64,000 bases of DNA from an uncultured Flavobacterium sp. (GTDB lineage: Bacteria > Bacteroidota > Bacteroidia > Flavobacteriales > Flavobacteriaceae), in the NCBI RefSeq assembly GCF_963422545.1, contig NZ_OY730256.1:1-64000 (forward strand). The letters are read 5' to 3'. The translations under genes were made by a program, and so were the position numbers. Numbering within the stretch: the stretch's first letter is position 1; each line of letters starts with the position of its first letter. This document shows positions 27,210-35,903 of the stretch, one piece after another. A model generated the notes under the pieces. The model had not been told where the DNA came from, did not search any database, and saw nothing but the letters and a program-made list of their open reading frames with translations.

Positions 27210-27327
27210 GATAAAACCTTTGTAACTTTGAACCTTTGTCGCTTTGAACCTTAAAAAAAACTTTTTTTTCATACCCGTCCCAACCTTTTTATCTTTTTAC
27301 CTCTCTTTATAATTAAAGACCAAAATT

Positions 27328-27864
27328 GTGATAAACGAAACGCTAATTTCTAACTGCAAAAAAATGAACCGCGATGCGCAGCGTCAGGTTTATGAGCATA
27401 TGGCTCCAAAATTGTATCGCGTTTGCAAACGATACCTGAAGAAGGAAGAAGAAATTGAAGAAGCTATGGCTGACGCTTTCTACACCATATTCACAAAACT
27501 GGAACAACTCAAAGAAGTTTTAGCTTTTGAGGCTTGGGCGCGAAAAATAACTGTCAATCATTGTTTGGCAACCATCAAGAAAAATACCAATTTCAATATG
27601 TATCTTGATGATGTCAAATTACTCTCGCAACCTTTTACGGAAGAAGTTAATGCTTTAGAAGAAGAAGATTTACTCAATTTACTAAACCATATTCCAGACG
27701 GCTGTAAAACTGTTTTTAACCTTTTTGTCATAGAAGGTTTCGGACATAAAGAAATAGCCGGAATGCTAAACATTTCTGAAGGCACATCAAAATCACAATT
27801 GAATGCCGCAAAAACCAAGCTAAAGGAATTAGTAAATAAATTGTATTACCAAAAAGCAAAGTAG
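27328..27864 (+). CDS. ECF-type RNA polymerase sigma factor
   Basis: A 178-aa sigma-70 family protein with region 2 (YEHMAPKLYRVCKRYLKKEEEIEEAMADAFYTIFTKLEQL) and region 4 with its HTH (LLNHIPDGCKTVFNLFVIEGFGHKEIAGMLNISEGTSKSQLNAAKTKLK). The start is GTG at 27328; an ATG at 27364 is the alternative. It is 2 bp from the next gene, which encodes a membrane protein placed as an anti-sigma factor would be. Together with the vWA gene this makes a three-gene operon. Confidence 0.93.
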   Translation: MINETLISNCKKMNRDAQRQVYEHMAPKLYRVCKRYLKKEEEIEEAMADAFYTIFTKLEQLKEVLAFEAWARKITVNHCLATIKKNTNFNMYLDDVKLLSQPFTEEVNALEEEDLLNLLNHIPDGCKTVFNLFVIEGFGHKEIAGMLNISEGTSKSQLNAAKTKLKELVNKLYYQKAK

Positions 27865-27866
27865 TC

Positions 27867-28835
27867 ATGGACAATCAAGATAAAATATTCGATAAATTTA
27901 AAGAAGCCGCGCACAACTCGGAGTCAAAAGATTTTCCTGGAATGGAAAAAGTCTGGTCGCGTCTTGAAGACAAACTCGACAAAAAGGAAGATAAAAAAAC
28001 AATCTCATTATGGAAAAAAATTGCAGTTGCAGCTTCTCTTCTATTATTGATCTCTTTAGGAGCTCAGTTTTTAAAATCTGATAAAGTTGATACAACTCAA
28101 ATACCTAAAGTTGTTGTAAATAAAGAAGAAAAAGAAGCAATTCAGAATCCAACTTTAGAAAAAAATAAAGATGTTGTTACTACAGATTCAGAAATAATTC
28201 CAAAGACAGAAGCTGTAAAAATTTTAGACAAGCAAATTAAAGAGCAACAACAAGTAGTAATGCAGGATGTTCAAATCTCTGCCAATGATGCTATAATTAC
28301 AGAACCAAGTCCTTCGCCTGTTACCGGTCAAATTGCTTCACCAGTATCCGTACAATCAGGTTTCTCTAATCTGGAGGAAGAAAGTACAACCACCAGAGCT
28401 AAAGACGCACAAAGTTTTGGTTATTCAAGAACTGTGCAAAGAGAATCTGCCAAAGTTGCTTATGCAGAAACACAAGCTCCGATGGCTAAAAAAAGTGCTC
28501 CTTTAATTGTTTTAAACGGAAATGCAATGTCTCATAGCGACGATCAAAAAAGAGATAAAATGATACAAAAGGAACTCCCTAATTTGCAACCTGAAAATGT
28601 AGATTCTCTCGTTGTATTAGACCAGCCTTTATATATTATTGATGGCATTTATTACTCAGAAAATGATTTATTTGGTACAAACCCAACGAGCCCTTATGCG
28701 CCTTTGAATAAACAGGAGATTAAAACCATTACTGTACTTCAAGATCTGGAAGCTACATCAAAATATGGTGAAAAAGGCAAAAAAGGAGTCGTAATTATTA
28801 CTACTAAAACAGGAAAACCAGCCGCTAAAAACTAA
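27867..28835 (+). CDS. single-pass membrane protein with periplasmic TonB-plug-like C-terminus, putative anti-sigma factor
   Basis: 322 aa. Residues 1-50 are charged and cytoplasmic (MDNQDKIFDKFKEAAHN...VWSRLEDKL), 51-69 is a membrane helix, 75-230 is a low-complexity Gln/Lys/Ser linker. About 245-320 (QPLYIIDGIYYSENDLF...KTITVLQDLEATSKYGEKGKKGVVIITTK) is the sequence seen in SusC/TonB-receptor plug domains. No barrel follows. Position after an ECF gene supports an anti-sigma role; the zinc-binding ZAS motif is absent. The next gene encodes a second plug-like domain. Confidence 0.75.
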   Translation: MDNQDKIFDKFKEAAHNSESKDFPGMEKVWSRLEDKLDKKEDKKTISLWKKIAVAASLLLLISLGAQFLKSDKVDTTQIPKVVVNKEEKEAIQNPTLEKNKDVVTTDSEIIPKTEAVKILDKQIKEQQQVVMQDVQISANDAIITEPSPSPVTGQIASPVSVQSGFSNLEEESTTTRAKDAQSFGYSRTVQRESAKVAYAETQAPMAKKSAPLIVLNGNAMSHSDDQKRDKMIQKELPNLQPENVDSLVVLDQPLYIIDGIYYSENDLFGTNPTSPYAPLNKQEIKTITVLQDLEATSKYGEKGKKGVVIITTKTGKPAAKN

Positions 28836-28870
28836 CGAAAAAACAATCTTTTAATTTAAAACTTACTATC

Positions 28871-31027
28871 ATGAAAAGTCTAAAACTTATTTCATCAGCC
28901 ATTGCTATGCTTATATGTTTCGTAGCTGTGGCACAAGAAAGAACTATTACAGGAACGGTTACAGATGAGTCTAATCTTCCGCTTCCTGGTGTTCAGATAA
29001 TCATTAAAGGCACTAAAAAAAATACTCAAACTGACTATGATGGAAAATACTCTATTCAGGCTCAAAAGGGAGATGCTCTTATTTTTAGCTATGTAGGAAT
29101 GGATTCTCAAACCATTTTCGTTAAAACTTCAAATGTTATTAATGTTATACTAAAAAACAATAGCCTTCAGCTACAAGAAGTTGTAACAATTGGTTATGGC
29201 ACAAGTAATTCTGAATCTGAAGATCGAAGTTATGCACGTGCTGAAAGGAAAAAAGCTAAAATGAAAACTGCTGAAATGGCACAAGGAAGAGTTGCAGGAA
29301 TTCAGGTTCAAAATAATATTGGATATCTTGCAAGTCCAACGGTTGCAATACGTGAAATTGCGTCTATTCCAGCAAAAAATGAACCTTTATATATTGTTGA
29401 CGGAATTCCGGTAAAAGCTGACCAATTTGCTAAAATCAATCCGAATGATGTACAGGATGTAAAAGTTCTGAAAGATAAAGATGCTACAGCTACTTACGGT
29501 AATAAAGCTTCGAATGGAGTTGTCGTTATTGATACCAAAAACGGAATCTATAAAAATCTTACGGAAAAAGAACTAGATGCAAAATTGAACATTTTATATC
29601 CTACTCCACCAGTTACACCAAATCAGGAAGACTATGACACTTTTGTAGAAAATGCATTTGAAAGCCCAAAAACAGCACCGCTTTCTACTTTTTCTATCGA
29701 TGTTGATAATGCTTCTTATACTAATATCAGACGTTTTATCAATAACGGACAAGCGGTTCCTAAAGATGCGGTTCGTGTTGAAGAAATGGTAAATTTCTTT
29801 AAATACAATTATCCTCAGCCAAAAGATCAACATCCATTTTCTATCAATACTGAATTAAGCGATTCTCCCTGGAACTCAAAAAATCAAATTCTTAGAATTG
29901 GTTTACAAGGAAAAAATATTGCAACAGAGAATTTACCGGCTTCAAACATGGTTTTCTTAATTGATGTTTCGGGTTCTATGGAAGACGTTAATAAACTGCC
30001 ATTATTGATACAATCCATGAAAATTTTGGTAAACGAATTAAGAGCAAAAGATAAAGTTGCAATTGTAGTTTACGCGGGCGCTGCTGGTTTAGTTTTACCG
30101 CCAACTTCAGGAGCAGAGAAAAAAACTATAAATGATGCTTTAGAAAACTTACACGCCGGAGGAAGCACTGCCGGTGGAGCCGGAATTGAATTGGCATATA
30201 AAATCGCTGCCGAAAATTTTATTAAAGATGGAAACAATCGAGTAATTCTGGCTACAGATGGCGATTTTAATGTTGGAAGTTCTTCAAATTCAGATATGGA
30301 AACATTGATCGAACAAAAAAGAAAAACAGGCGTTTTCTTAACTTGTCTGGGTTATGGAATGGGAAATTATAAAGACAGTAAAATGGAAACTTTAGCTGAT
30401 AAAGGAAACGGAAACTATGCTTATATCGATAATATTCAGGAAGCAAATCGCTTTTTAGGAAAAGAGTTTAAAGGTTCGATGTTTGCAATTGCTAAAGATG
30501 TAAAAATCCAGATTGAATTTAATCCAAAACAAGTTCAGGCGTATCGATTGATTGGATATGAAAACAGAAAACTACGTCCGGAAGATTTTAAAAACGATGC
30601 GATTGATGCCGGAGAATTAGGAAGTAATCACACTGTGACGGCATTATACGAAATTATTCCGACAGGAGTTCAAAGCGATTACCTAAACCAGCAACCAGAT
30701 GCTTTAAAATATACCAAAGTACAGGAAACCGGAAACAATTACAGTAATGAACTAGCAACAATAAAATTCCGCTACAAAAAACCTGACGGCGATAAAAGTA
30801 TCGAAATGGTGAATGTAATTGAAAATAAATCAATTGCTTTAAATAAAGCTTCTGATGATTTTAAATTTAGCACTTCTGTAGCTTGGTTTGGATTGAAATT
30901 AAGAGATTCAAAACTGATTTCAGACAAATCTTCTGATGCTATTTTAAAGTTAGCCAAACAAGGTTTATCAAACGATACTGAAGGTTATAAGGCCGAATTT
31001 ATTCGTCTTGTCCAGTCGGCGATATAG
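28871..31027 (+). CDS. vWA (YfbK-like) protein with CarboxypepD-regulatory and TonB-plug-like domains
   Basis: 718 aa: signal peptide (1-21, ending VAVAQ), carboxypeptidase-regulatory-like domain (about 23-97, TITGTVTDESNLPLPGV), plug-like domain (about 130-225, EPLYIVDGIPVKAD...ATATYGNKASNGVVVI), YfbK N-terminal region (about 265-345), and a vWA domain with MIDAS DVSGS (365-369) and the ATDGDFNVG Asp. A DUF3520-like C-terminus follows. It is an exported adhesion- or complex-forming protein with no barrel. Co-transcribed with the ECF sigma factor and the putative anti-sigma protein, so it may act in envelope sensing. Confidence 0.85.
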   Translation: MKSLKLISSAIAMLICFVAVAQERTITGTVTDESNLPLPGVQIIIKGTKKNTQTDYDGKYSIQAQKGDALIFSYVGMDSQTIFVKTSNVINVILKNNSLQLQEVVTIGYGTSNSESEDRSYARAERKKAKMKTAEMAQGRVAGIQVQNNIGYLASPTVAIREIASIPAKNEPLYIVDGIPVKADQFAKINPNDVQDVKVLKDKDATATYGNKASNGVVVIDTKNGIYKNLTEKELDAKLNILYPTPPVTPNQEDYDTFVENAFESPKTAPLSTFSIDVDNASYTNIRRFINNGQAVPKDAVRVEEMVNFFKYNYPQPKDQHPFSINTELSDSPWNSKNQILRIGLQGKNIATENLPASNMVFLIDVSGSMEDVNKLPLLIQSMKILVNELRAKDKVAIVVYAGAAGLVLPPTSGAEKKTINDALENLHAGGSTAGGAGIELAYKIAAENFIKDGNNRVILATDGDFNVGSSSNSDMETLIEQKRKTGVFLTCLGYGMGNYKDSKMETLADKGNGNYAYIDNIQEANRFLGKEFKGSMFAIAKDVKIQIEFNPKQVQAYRLIGYENRKLRPEDFKNDAIDAGELGSNHTVTALYEIIPTGVQSDYLNQQPDALKYTKVQETGNNYSNELATIKFRYKKPDGDKSIEMVNVIENKSIALNKASDDFKFSTSVAWFGLKLRDSKLISDKSSDAILKLAKQGLSNDTEGYKAEFIRLVQSAI

Positions 31028-31127
31028 ACTTATTAATAAATATTTTATTACATTTGATCTCTCTTTGAAACTCTCTTCACAGAGAGGTCAATTAAAATAT
31101 TTACAAATCATTTTCAAACAAAATTTC

Positions 31128-31715
31128 ATGAATCCTATTTTAAATCAGAATTTATTTCTTGTAAAAGAACACATTGGAATGTTTAAAGCTGCTAACAATT
31201 ATGATATTTATGATCCGGAAAGCAATCAAATTATAATGAATTGTAGAGAAAATAATCTGGGATTTTTTACAAAAGTACTTCGTTTCACAGATTATAAAAG
31301 AGCTACACCCTTTAATATCGAAATCACAACGGCTTCTGGTGAGAAAATAATTTCTGTAAAAAGAGGCATTGCTATCTTCCGTTCAACGGTTGAAATTTTT
31401 GACGAAAAAGACCGTCTGATTGGAACATTCAAACAAAAGTTCTTTTCTATTGGAGGTAAATTTGAGATTTTAGATAAAAATGAAAAACCGGTCGCTACTC
31501 TTCAGGGAAAATGGACAGGTTGGGATTTTAAATTCAGCCACGAAAACAAACAACTTGCTCAGGTAAGTAAAAAATGGGCAGGAATAGGCAAAGAGCTTTT
31601 TACAAGTGCTGATAATTACGTTCTTCAAATTGAAGAAAACGTACCACAAGATAGTCCGCTTAGACAATTAATTCTTGCTGCCGTAATGTGTATCGATATG
31701 GTTTTGAAAGAATAA
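31128..31715 (+). CDS. LURP-one/phospholipid scramblase-related protein
   Basis: 195 aa with the tubby-like beta-barrel sequence pattern of scramblase-related proteins (FFTKVLRFTDYKRATPFNIEI, VKRGIAIFRSTVEIFDEKDRLIGTFKQKFFSIGGKFEILD, GKWTGWDFKF) and a hydrophobic C-terminal helix (LILAAVMCIDMVL). The bacterial function is unknown. The start MNPILNQNLF at 31128 is chosen; the ORF is open from 31008, but those 40 codons overlap the vWA gene end and lack family character. Confidence 0.75.
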   Translation: MNPILNQNLFLVKEHIGMFKAANNYDIYDPESNQIIMNCRENNLGFFTKVLRFTDYKRATPFNIEITTASGEKIISVKRGIAIFRSTVEIFDEKDRLIGTFKQKFFSIGGKFEILDKNEKPVATLQGKWTGWDFKFSHENKQLAQVSKKWAGIGKELFTSADNYVLQIEENVPQDSPLRQLILAAVMCIDMVLKE

Positions 31716-31747
31716 AAGTTTGTTAAACTTAGATTAAGAAAATAGCT

Positions 31748-31805
31748 GAAAGCATTATTTTAGGAAGCAAAAACTGTATTTTTGTGTAACTAAAATGATG
31801 CTTTC
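31748..31805. promoter_or_regulatory. 16-bp inverted repeat surrounding a -7 element, upstream of the SDR gene
   Basis: GAAAGCATTATTTTAG (31748-31763) and CTAAAATGATGCTTTC (31790-31805) are complementary at 15 of 16 positions. TATTTTTG, a TAnnTTTG -7 element, lies between them at 31777-31784, with transcription expected from about 31789. The arms could be an operator or the ends of a small element. Confidence 0.6.
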
Positions 31806-31826
31806 TGCATTTCTAAAAAATAAATC

Positions 31827-32543
31827 ATGACAGACTTAAAAAATAAAAATGCCCTGATTACAGGCGCCGGAAAAGGAATTGGAAAAGCAATTGCAATTGC
31901 ATTAGCCAAAGAAGGTGTAAACGTAATTTTAGTTTCAAGAACTCAAGCTGATGTTGATCAACTTGCCGATCAAACCAGTAATTTAGGTGTTAAATCGTTA
32001 GGTCTTTCTGCAGATGTTTCTGATATCAATTCTATAAATGCTGCTGTTGAAAAAGCTTTAGCCCAATTTGGACACATAGATATCTTAATCAACAATGCGG
32101 GAATTGCTGCTTTTGGAAATTTTCTGGAATTAGAACCAACTGCATGGGAGAAAATTATTCAGGTAAATTTAATGGGAACGTATTATACGACACGAGCTAT
32201 TTTACCTAATATGATCGAAAGAAAAACGGGGGATATCATCAATATTTCGTCAACTGCGGGATTAAACGGAAACGCGCTGACAAGTGCTTACAGTGCTTCA
32301 AAATTTGCCGTTTTAGGATTAACAGATTCTTTAATGCAGGAAGTTCGTAAACATAACATTCGCGTTACGGCACTAACACCAAGTACAGTTGCAACCGATT
32401 TAGCATTAGATTTAAATTTAACGGATGGAAATCCGGATAAAGTAATGCAATCTGAGGATATTGCTGAATTGATCATTGCACAATTAAAATTAAACCGTCG
32501 CGTTTTTATTAAAAACAGCAGTATTTGGTCTACGAATCCTTAA
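31827..32543 (+). CDS. SDR family oxidoreductase, FabG-like 3-oxoacyl reductase
   Basis: 238-aa classical short-chain dehydrogenase with TGAGKGIG (residues 12-19), the NNAG motif (about 89-92), catalytic Ser in NISSTAG and SAYSASKFA (Tyr-x3-Lys). The sequence is close to FabG, but the context (no fab genes) leaves the substrate open. NADP(H) use is likely. It is expressed alone from the promoter at 31777 and followed by an AATTCCAAATT repeat. Confidence 0.9.
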   Translation: MTDLKNKNALITGAGKGIGKAIAIALAKEGVNVILVSRTQADVDQLADQTSNLGVKSLGLSADVSDINSINAAVEKALAQFGHIDILINNAGIAAFGNFLELEPTAWEKIIQVNLMGTYYTTRAILPNMIERKTGDIINISSTAGLNGNALTSAYSASKFAVLGLTDSLMQEVRKHNIRVTALTPSTVATDLALDLNLTDGNPDKVMQSEDIAELIIAQLKLNRRVFIKNSSIWSTNP

Positions 32544-32554
32544 AATTAAAAAAA

Positions 32555-32667
32555 AATAAATTCCAAATTTTTTCAAATTCCAAATTCCAATTCTTGTAAC
32601 TCAGTTACGTTCAACTCGCAATCTTAAACAACAGTTGGAATTTGGAATTTTAGAATTGGAGTTTCAA
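32555..32667. repeat. AAATTCCAAATTCCAATT inverted repeat
   Basis: AAATTCCAAATTCCAATTCT (about 32577-32596) is inversely repeated as GTTGGAATTTGGAATTTTAGAATTGG (32634-32659). It is the same family as 41826-41885 and 44104-44155. Confidence 0.6.
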
Positions 32668-32675
32668 AAACTAAA

Positions 32676-33188
32676 ATGATGGAACAATATCTAAGACAAT
32701 TAATTTCAATAGAATTTCAGGATAAAAAAGAACTTTTTACCGGGTTTCTTATTGATTATTCTGATGATTGGATTTTATTGCGAAACAATCCCGAGGATTT
32801 TATCCTGGACGGTTTTGTGATTCTGAAAAACAAAAATATCGAAGCAGTTCACAGAGATCAGGAACTTGAATTTACCGAAAAAGTAATTCGATTAAAAGGT
32901 TTGAAAACGAATGCTGAAGATATCATCCCAATTAGAGATTTAAACTCGATCCTAAATTATGTAAACAGCAAATATGGTATTTTTCAGATTTCGAAAAAAT
33001 CAGCAAAGTCAGCTTATTTAGGAAAATTGATCGAATTAAACGACGAAGAACTTACAATTGACTTTCTGGACATAAAAGGTCAGTTTGGCGGAGAATTAAG
33101 TTTTAATCCTGAAAAAATTAGAGTTATCGAATTTGATACAGATTATATCAACTCTTTGAAGTTGGTAATTCCTGAAGATCAGAAATAG
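32676..33188 (+). CDS. unknown 170-aa protein
   Basis: Soluble, acidic, with no signal peptide. Two similar small beta-barrel-like segments can be seen, residues about 8-60 (ISIEFQDKKELFTGFLIDYSDDWILLRNN) and about 105-165 (KSAYLGKLIELNDEELTIDFLD), reminiscent of Sm/SH3-like folds but without certainty. No family recognised. A second ATG at 32679 is an equally good start. The gene ends before a strong bidirectional terminator. Confidence 0.65.
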   Translation: MMEQYLRQLISIEFQDKKELFTGFLIDYSDDWILLRNNPEDFILDGFVILKNKNIEAVHRDQELEFTEKVIRLKGLKTNAEDIIPIRDLNSILNYVNSKYGIFQISKKSAKSAYLGKLIELNDEELTIDFLDIKGQFGGELSFNPEKIRVIEFDTDYINSLKLVIPEDQK

Positions 33189-33217
33189 AAATTATTTTTA
33201 AAAATAACTAGGTTTAA

Positions 33218-33248
33218 CCTTTGTCAAAGTTTTGAACTTTGACAAAGG
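33218..33248. repeat. CCTTTGTCAAAGTT palindrome
   Basis: The 14-bp arms surround a 3-nt centre. The same CTTTGTCAAAGTT/AACTTTGACAAAG hairpin occurs at 48504-48536. Confidence 0.8.
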
Positions 33249-33253
33249 TCCCG

Positions 33254-33298
33254 AAAACAAGAAAGCCCTTTTTTTAATAAAAAGGGCTTTCTTGTTTT
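33254..33298. terminator. bidirectional terminator between the 170-aa gene and mtaB
   Basis: A 20-bp stem (33254-33273 with 33279-33298, core AAGAAAGCCC/GGGCTTTCTT) ends in A- and T-tracts on each side, between convergent genes. Confidence 0.85.
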
Positions 33299-33318
33299 AT
33301 ATTCTCTTGCTTATGACT

Positions 33319-33404
33319 TTGCGAGGAACGAAGCAATCTCATTTAGTGTATCTTTCGATTAGCAAATTTGCTTACTGTTAGTGTGATTGCTTCGTTCCTC
33401 GCAA
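33319..33404. repeat. GCGAGGAACGAAGCAATC inverted repeat, copy 2
   Basis: The arms 33319-33341 and 33382-33404 differ at one position (TCTCA against TGTGA). The whole 86-bp unit, centre included, is similar to 26985-27071. Confidence 0.9.
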
Positions 33405-33420
33405 TAACAAACTATATGTA

Positions 33421-34755
33421 TTACGCTTCTGTCAATTTATTTAAAAACTCCAATCGAACGCTTCCGTCTTCATCAATTTTAGTTAAATTGATTTCTTGTA
33501 AAGTATTTACTAATTCCGGATTCCAAGGTGTTTTTACTTTTACATAATTTTCGGTAAAACCATGAATGTATCCTTCTTTGTTTTCACTCTCAAAAAGAAC
33601 TGTTCTGTTTGTCCCCAACTGACTTTCATAAAAAGCACGACGTTTTTTAACTGACAATCCGCGTAACATTTTGCTGCGTTTTGCTCTTACATTTGCAGGA
33701 ACAACTCCCGGCATATCTGCTGCTTCTGTATTATCTCTTTCAGAATAAGTGAATACGTGTAAATACGAAATATCCATGTCATTCAGGAAATGATACGTTT
33801 CAAGAAAGTGCTCATCGGTTTCACCAGGGAAACCAACAATTACATCAACACCAATACAAGCGTGTGGCATCACTTCACGAATTTTATTCACACGTTCCGT
33901 ATACACTTCACGTAAATAACGACGTTTCATTAATTTTAAAATATCATTACTTCCTGATTGCAACGGAATATGGAAATGAGGTACAAAAGTTCGGCTTTTA
34001 GAAACAAATTCGATCGTTTCGTTTTTCAATAAATTAGGTTCGATAGATGAAATTCTTAAACGTTCAATTCCTTCAACCTTATCCAAAGCCTGAACTAAAT
34101 CAAGAAATATATGTTCGTGTTTTTTATTTCCAAATTCTCCTTTTCCGTAATCACCAATATTTACTCCCGTTAAAACAATTTCTTTAATGTTTTGTGCCGA
34201 AATTTCTTTGGCGTTTTGCAAAACGTTTTCTAATGCATCACTTCTCGAAATTCCTCTCGCCAACGGAATTGTACAATACGTACATTTATAATCACAACCA
34301 TCCTGAACTTTCAGGAAAGCACGGGTTCTGTCTCCTATAGAATAACTTCCAACATAAAAATCAGCTTCGGCAATTTCGCAAGAGTGAACTTCACCCATGT
34401 CATTTTTGCTTAAATCATGAATATAATCGGTAATTTTAAACTTTTCAGTCGCTCCAAGAACCAAATCAACGCCATCAACCGCTGCTAATTCTTCTGGTTT
34501 TAATTGCGCATAACAACCCACTGCAGCTACAAAAGCTTTTTCATTAAGTTTCATTGCTTTTTTTACCACCTGCTTAAATTGCTTGTCAGCATTCTCTGTA
34601 ACAGAACAGGTATTGATAACATAAATATCAGCTACTTCTTCAAAATCAACACGATCAAAACCTTCATCATTGAAGTTTCTGGCAATTGTGGAAGTCTCTG
34701 AAAAATTCAATTTGCATCCAAGCGTATAAAAGGCAACTTTTTTTCTATTTTCCAT
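33421..34755 (-). CDS. mtaB: tRNA t6A37 methylthiotransferase MtaB
   Basis: 444-aa radical-SAM methylthiotransferase that converts t6A37 to ms2t6A37 in ANN-decoding tRNAs. N-terminal UPF0004 domain with three cluster-binding Cys (GCKLNFSE, NTCSVTENAD, VGCYAQ), radical SAM motif C154-x3-C158-x2-C161 (CDYKCTYC), and a C-terminal TRAM domain. GCKLN, in place of GCQMN, is typical of MtaB rather than MiaB. A TAAATTTG -7-like element lies at 34816-34823. Confidence 0.93.
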   Translation of the reverse strand: MENRKKVAFYTLGCKLNFSETSTIARNFNDEGFDRVDFEEVADIYVINTCSVTENADKQFKQVVKKAMKLNEKAFVAAVGCYAQLKPEELAAVDGVDLVLGATEKFKITDYIHDLSKNDMGEVHSCEIAEADFYVGSYSIGDRTRAFLKVQDGCDYKCTYCTIPLARGISRSDALENVLQNAKEISAQNIKEIVLTGVNIGDYGKGEFGNKKHEHIFLDLVQALDKVEGIERLRISSIEPNLLKNETIEFVSKSRTFVPHFHIPLQSGSNDILKLMKRRYLREVYTERVNKIREVMPHACIGVDVIVGFPGETDEHFLETYHFLNDMDISYLHVFTYSERDNTEAADMPGVVPANVRAKRSKMLRGLSVKKRRAFYESQLGTNRTVLFESENKEGYIHGFTENYVKVKTPWNPELVNTLQEINLTKIDEDGSVRLEFLNKLTEA

Positions 34756-35258
34756 GGGAATAAACTACATTTTAAGTAGTAAGATATTATATTTACATCT
34801 CTTTTGAAGAGTTTGCAAATTTACATACAATATTCTTCAAAATAAAATCAATAATACACTATATATCAATATTTTGCACCAAACTACTATTTCAGGCCAT
34901 CATAAAAAACCATAATCTAAAGTAAATAACTTATCAATAAATTGAATTCATAAAAAAACGAAGTATTGTTTCAATAAGAATAAAACGACAAAATCATCGA
35001 TGAAACGCAAATAATATCGATAAAACGCAATTTTTTGAATTTTAAATTCAAATTTTCTTACATTTAACTTTGCTAAGTTAGTTTTTCGAAGTAATTTCAC
35101 TTCTCCAAAAAACAGCTAACAAAAATTATATCATTTAAATAATAATTCGCTCATAACAATTTTGATTTTCCCTCGTTATGTTGTTGTTTTGTTATTATAA
35201 AAAATGGGCAAGCCGAAAACCAGAAAGAGTAGGCAAAAATTATAAATTAAAACTCCAT
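34756..35258. other. 503-bp AT-rich intergenic region with a candidate promoter
   Basis: No ORF was seen. It contains a direct repeat ATCGATGAAACGCAA / ATCGATAAAACGCAA (about 34996-35031) and a TAACTTTG -7 element (35065-35072), which would give the 176-aa gene a long leader of about 185 nt. Nothing else was recognised. Confidence 0.5.
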
Positions 35259-35789
35259 ATGAAAGCATTTTTACCCACAATCTGCTTGATGTTCTTAACC
35301 ATTTTTAGCTCTCAGGCGCAAACTGCTGCTTCAGCTGCTGTTCCAGCTGCTAATCCTTTTCCATCTATTAGCACATTGACAAATTGGGCGAGCTTAAACT
35401 CTCAATCACAATTTGATATTGCAATTCGTGCGGTTGGATTTAAATTTGAAGTAAAAGAACCAGGCGAAGGCTCAACTGCTTACACTTATATTCGTAAAGT
35501 AACGGTAAATGAAGTAAATTATACTGATAGAATCGTTTACAGAATTACGAATAATAATTCGGCAAGTATTATTTCGTTGGTGACAGCTTCAACTGATTTG
35601 GTAAGTTTATATACTCCACAATTGGCTACTTTTAAAAATAACAATTGTAAAACTGAAATGTCTAAAGACAAAAACACGACTTGTAGCTGTTACGAAAGTG
35701 CAAATTTTGCAATCGATCTTTGCGACGAACGTGTTAAACTTACAATGGGTGACGGAAATAAATATTTTGTTTCTGTAGCTAAAAAATAA
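35259..35789 (+). CDS. unknown secreted protein
   Basis: 176 aa with signal peptide MKAFLPTICLMFLTIFSSQAQ, cleaved near residue 21, then an Ala/Pro stretch and a small globular domain. Four Cys (NNCKTEM, TTCSCYES, IDLCDE) may form disulfides in the periplasm. No family recognised. The ORF is open from 35178, but those 27 residues are basic and lack signal-peptide character, so the ATG at 35259 is used. It may be controlled from the -7 element at 35065 through a long leader. Confidence 0.65.
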   Translation: MKAFLPTICLMFLTIFSSQAQTAASAAVPAANPFPSISTLTNWASLNSQSQFDIAIRAVGFKFEVKEPGEGSTAYTYIRKVTVNEVNYTDRIVYRITNNNSASIISLVTASTDLVSLYTPQLATFKNNNCKTEMSKDKNTTCSCYESANFAIDLCDERVKLTMGDGNKYFVSVAKK

Positions 35790-35839
35790 TACTTAATACG
35801 CTAAATTATTATTTAAGTATTAAAACTACGAGCTGTTTT

Positions 35840-35884
35840 CCAAACCTTTGTAGATCTTAATAAGATAAGTTTACAAAGATTTGG
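35840..35884. repeat. CCAAACCTTTGTA inverted repeat
   Basis: The arms 35840-35852 and 35872-35884 are complementary at 12 of 13 positions and lie between convergent genes; a possible terminator. Confidence 0.5.
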
Positions 35885-35903
35885 AACGCATTTCTTAGGA
35901 TAT

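Larger units (their letters stand above)
26963..27327. other. 365-bp gene-free interval with two palindromic repeats
   Basis: The interval holds the 87-bp GCGAGGAACGAAGC repeat (26985-27071) and the GTAGAGACGCAC repeat (27123-27209), then CTTTGAACCTTTGTCGCTTTGAACC short repeats before the ECF sigma gene. No coding potential was seen. Confidence 0.7.
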
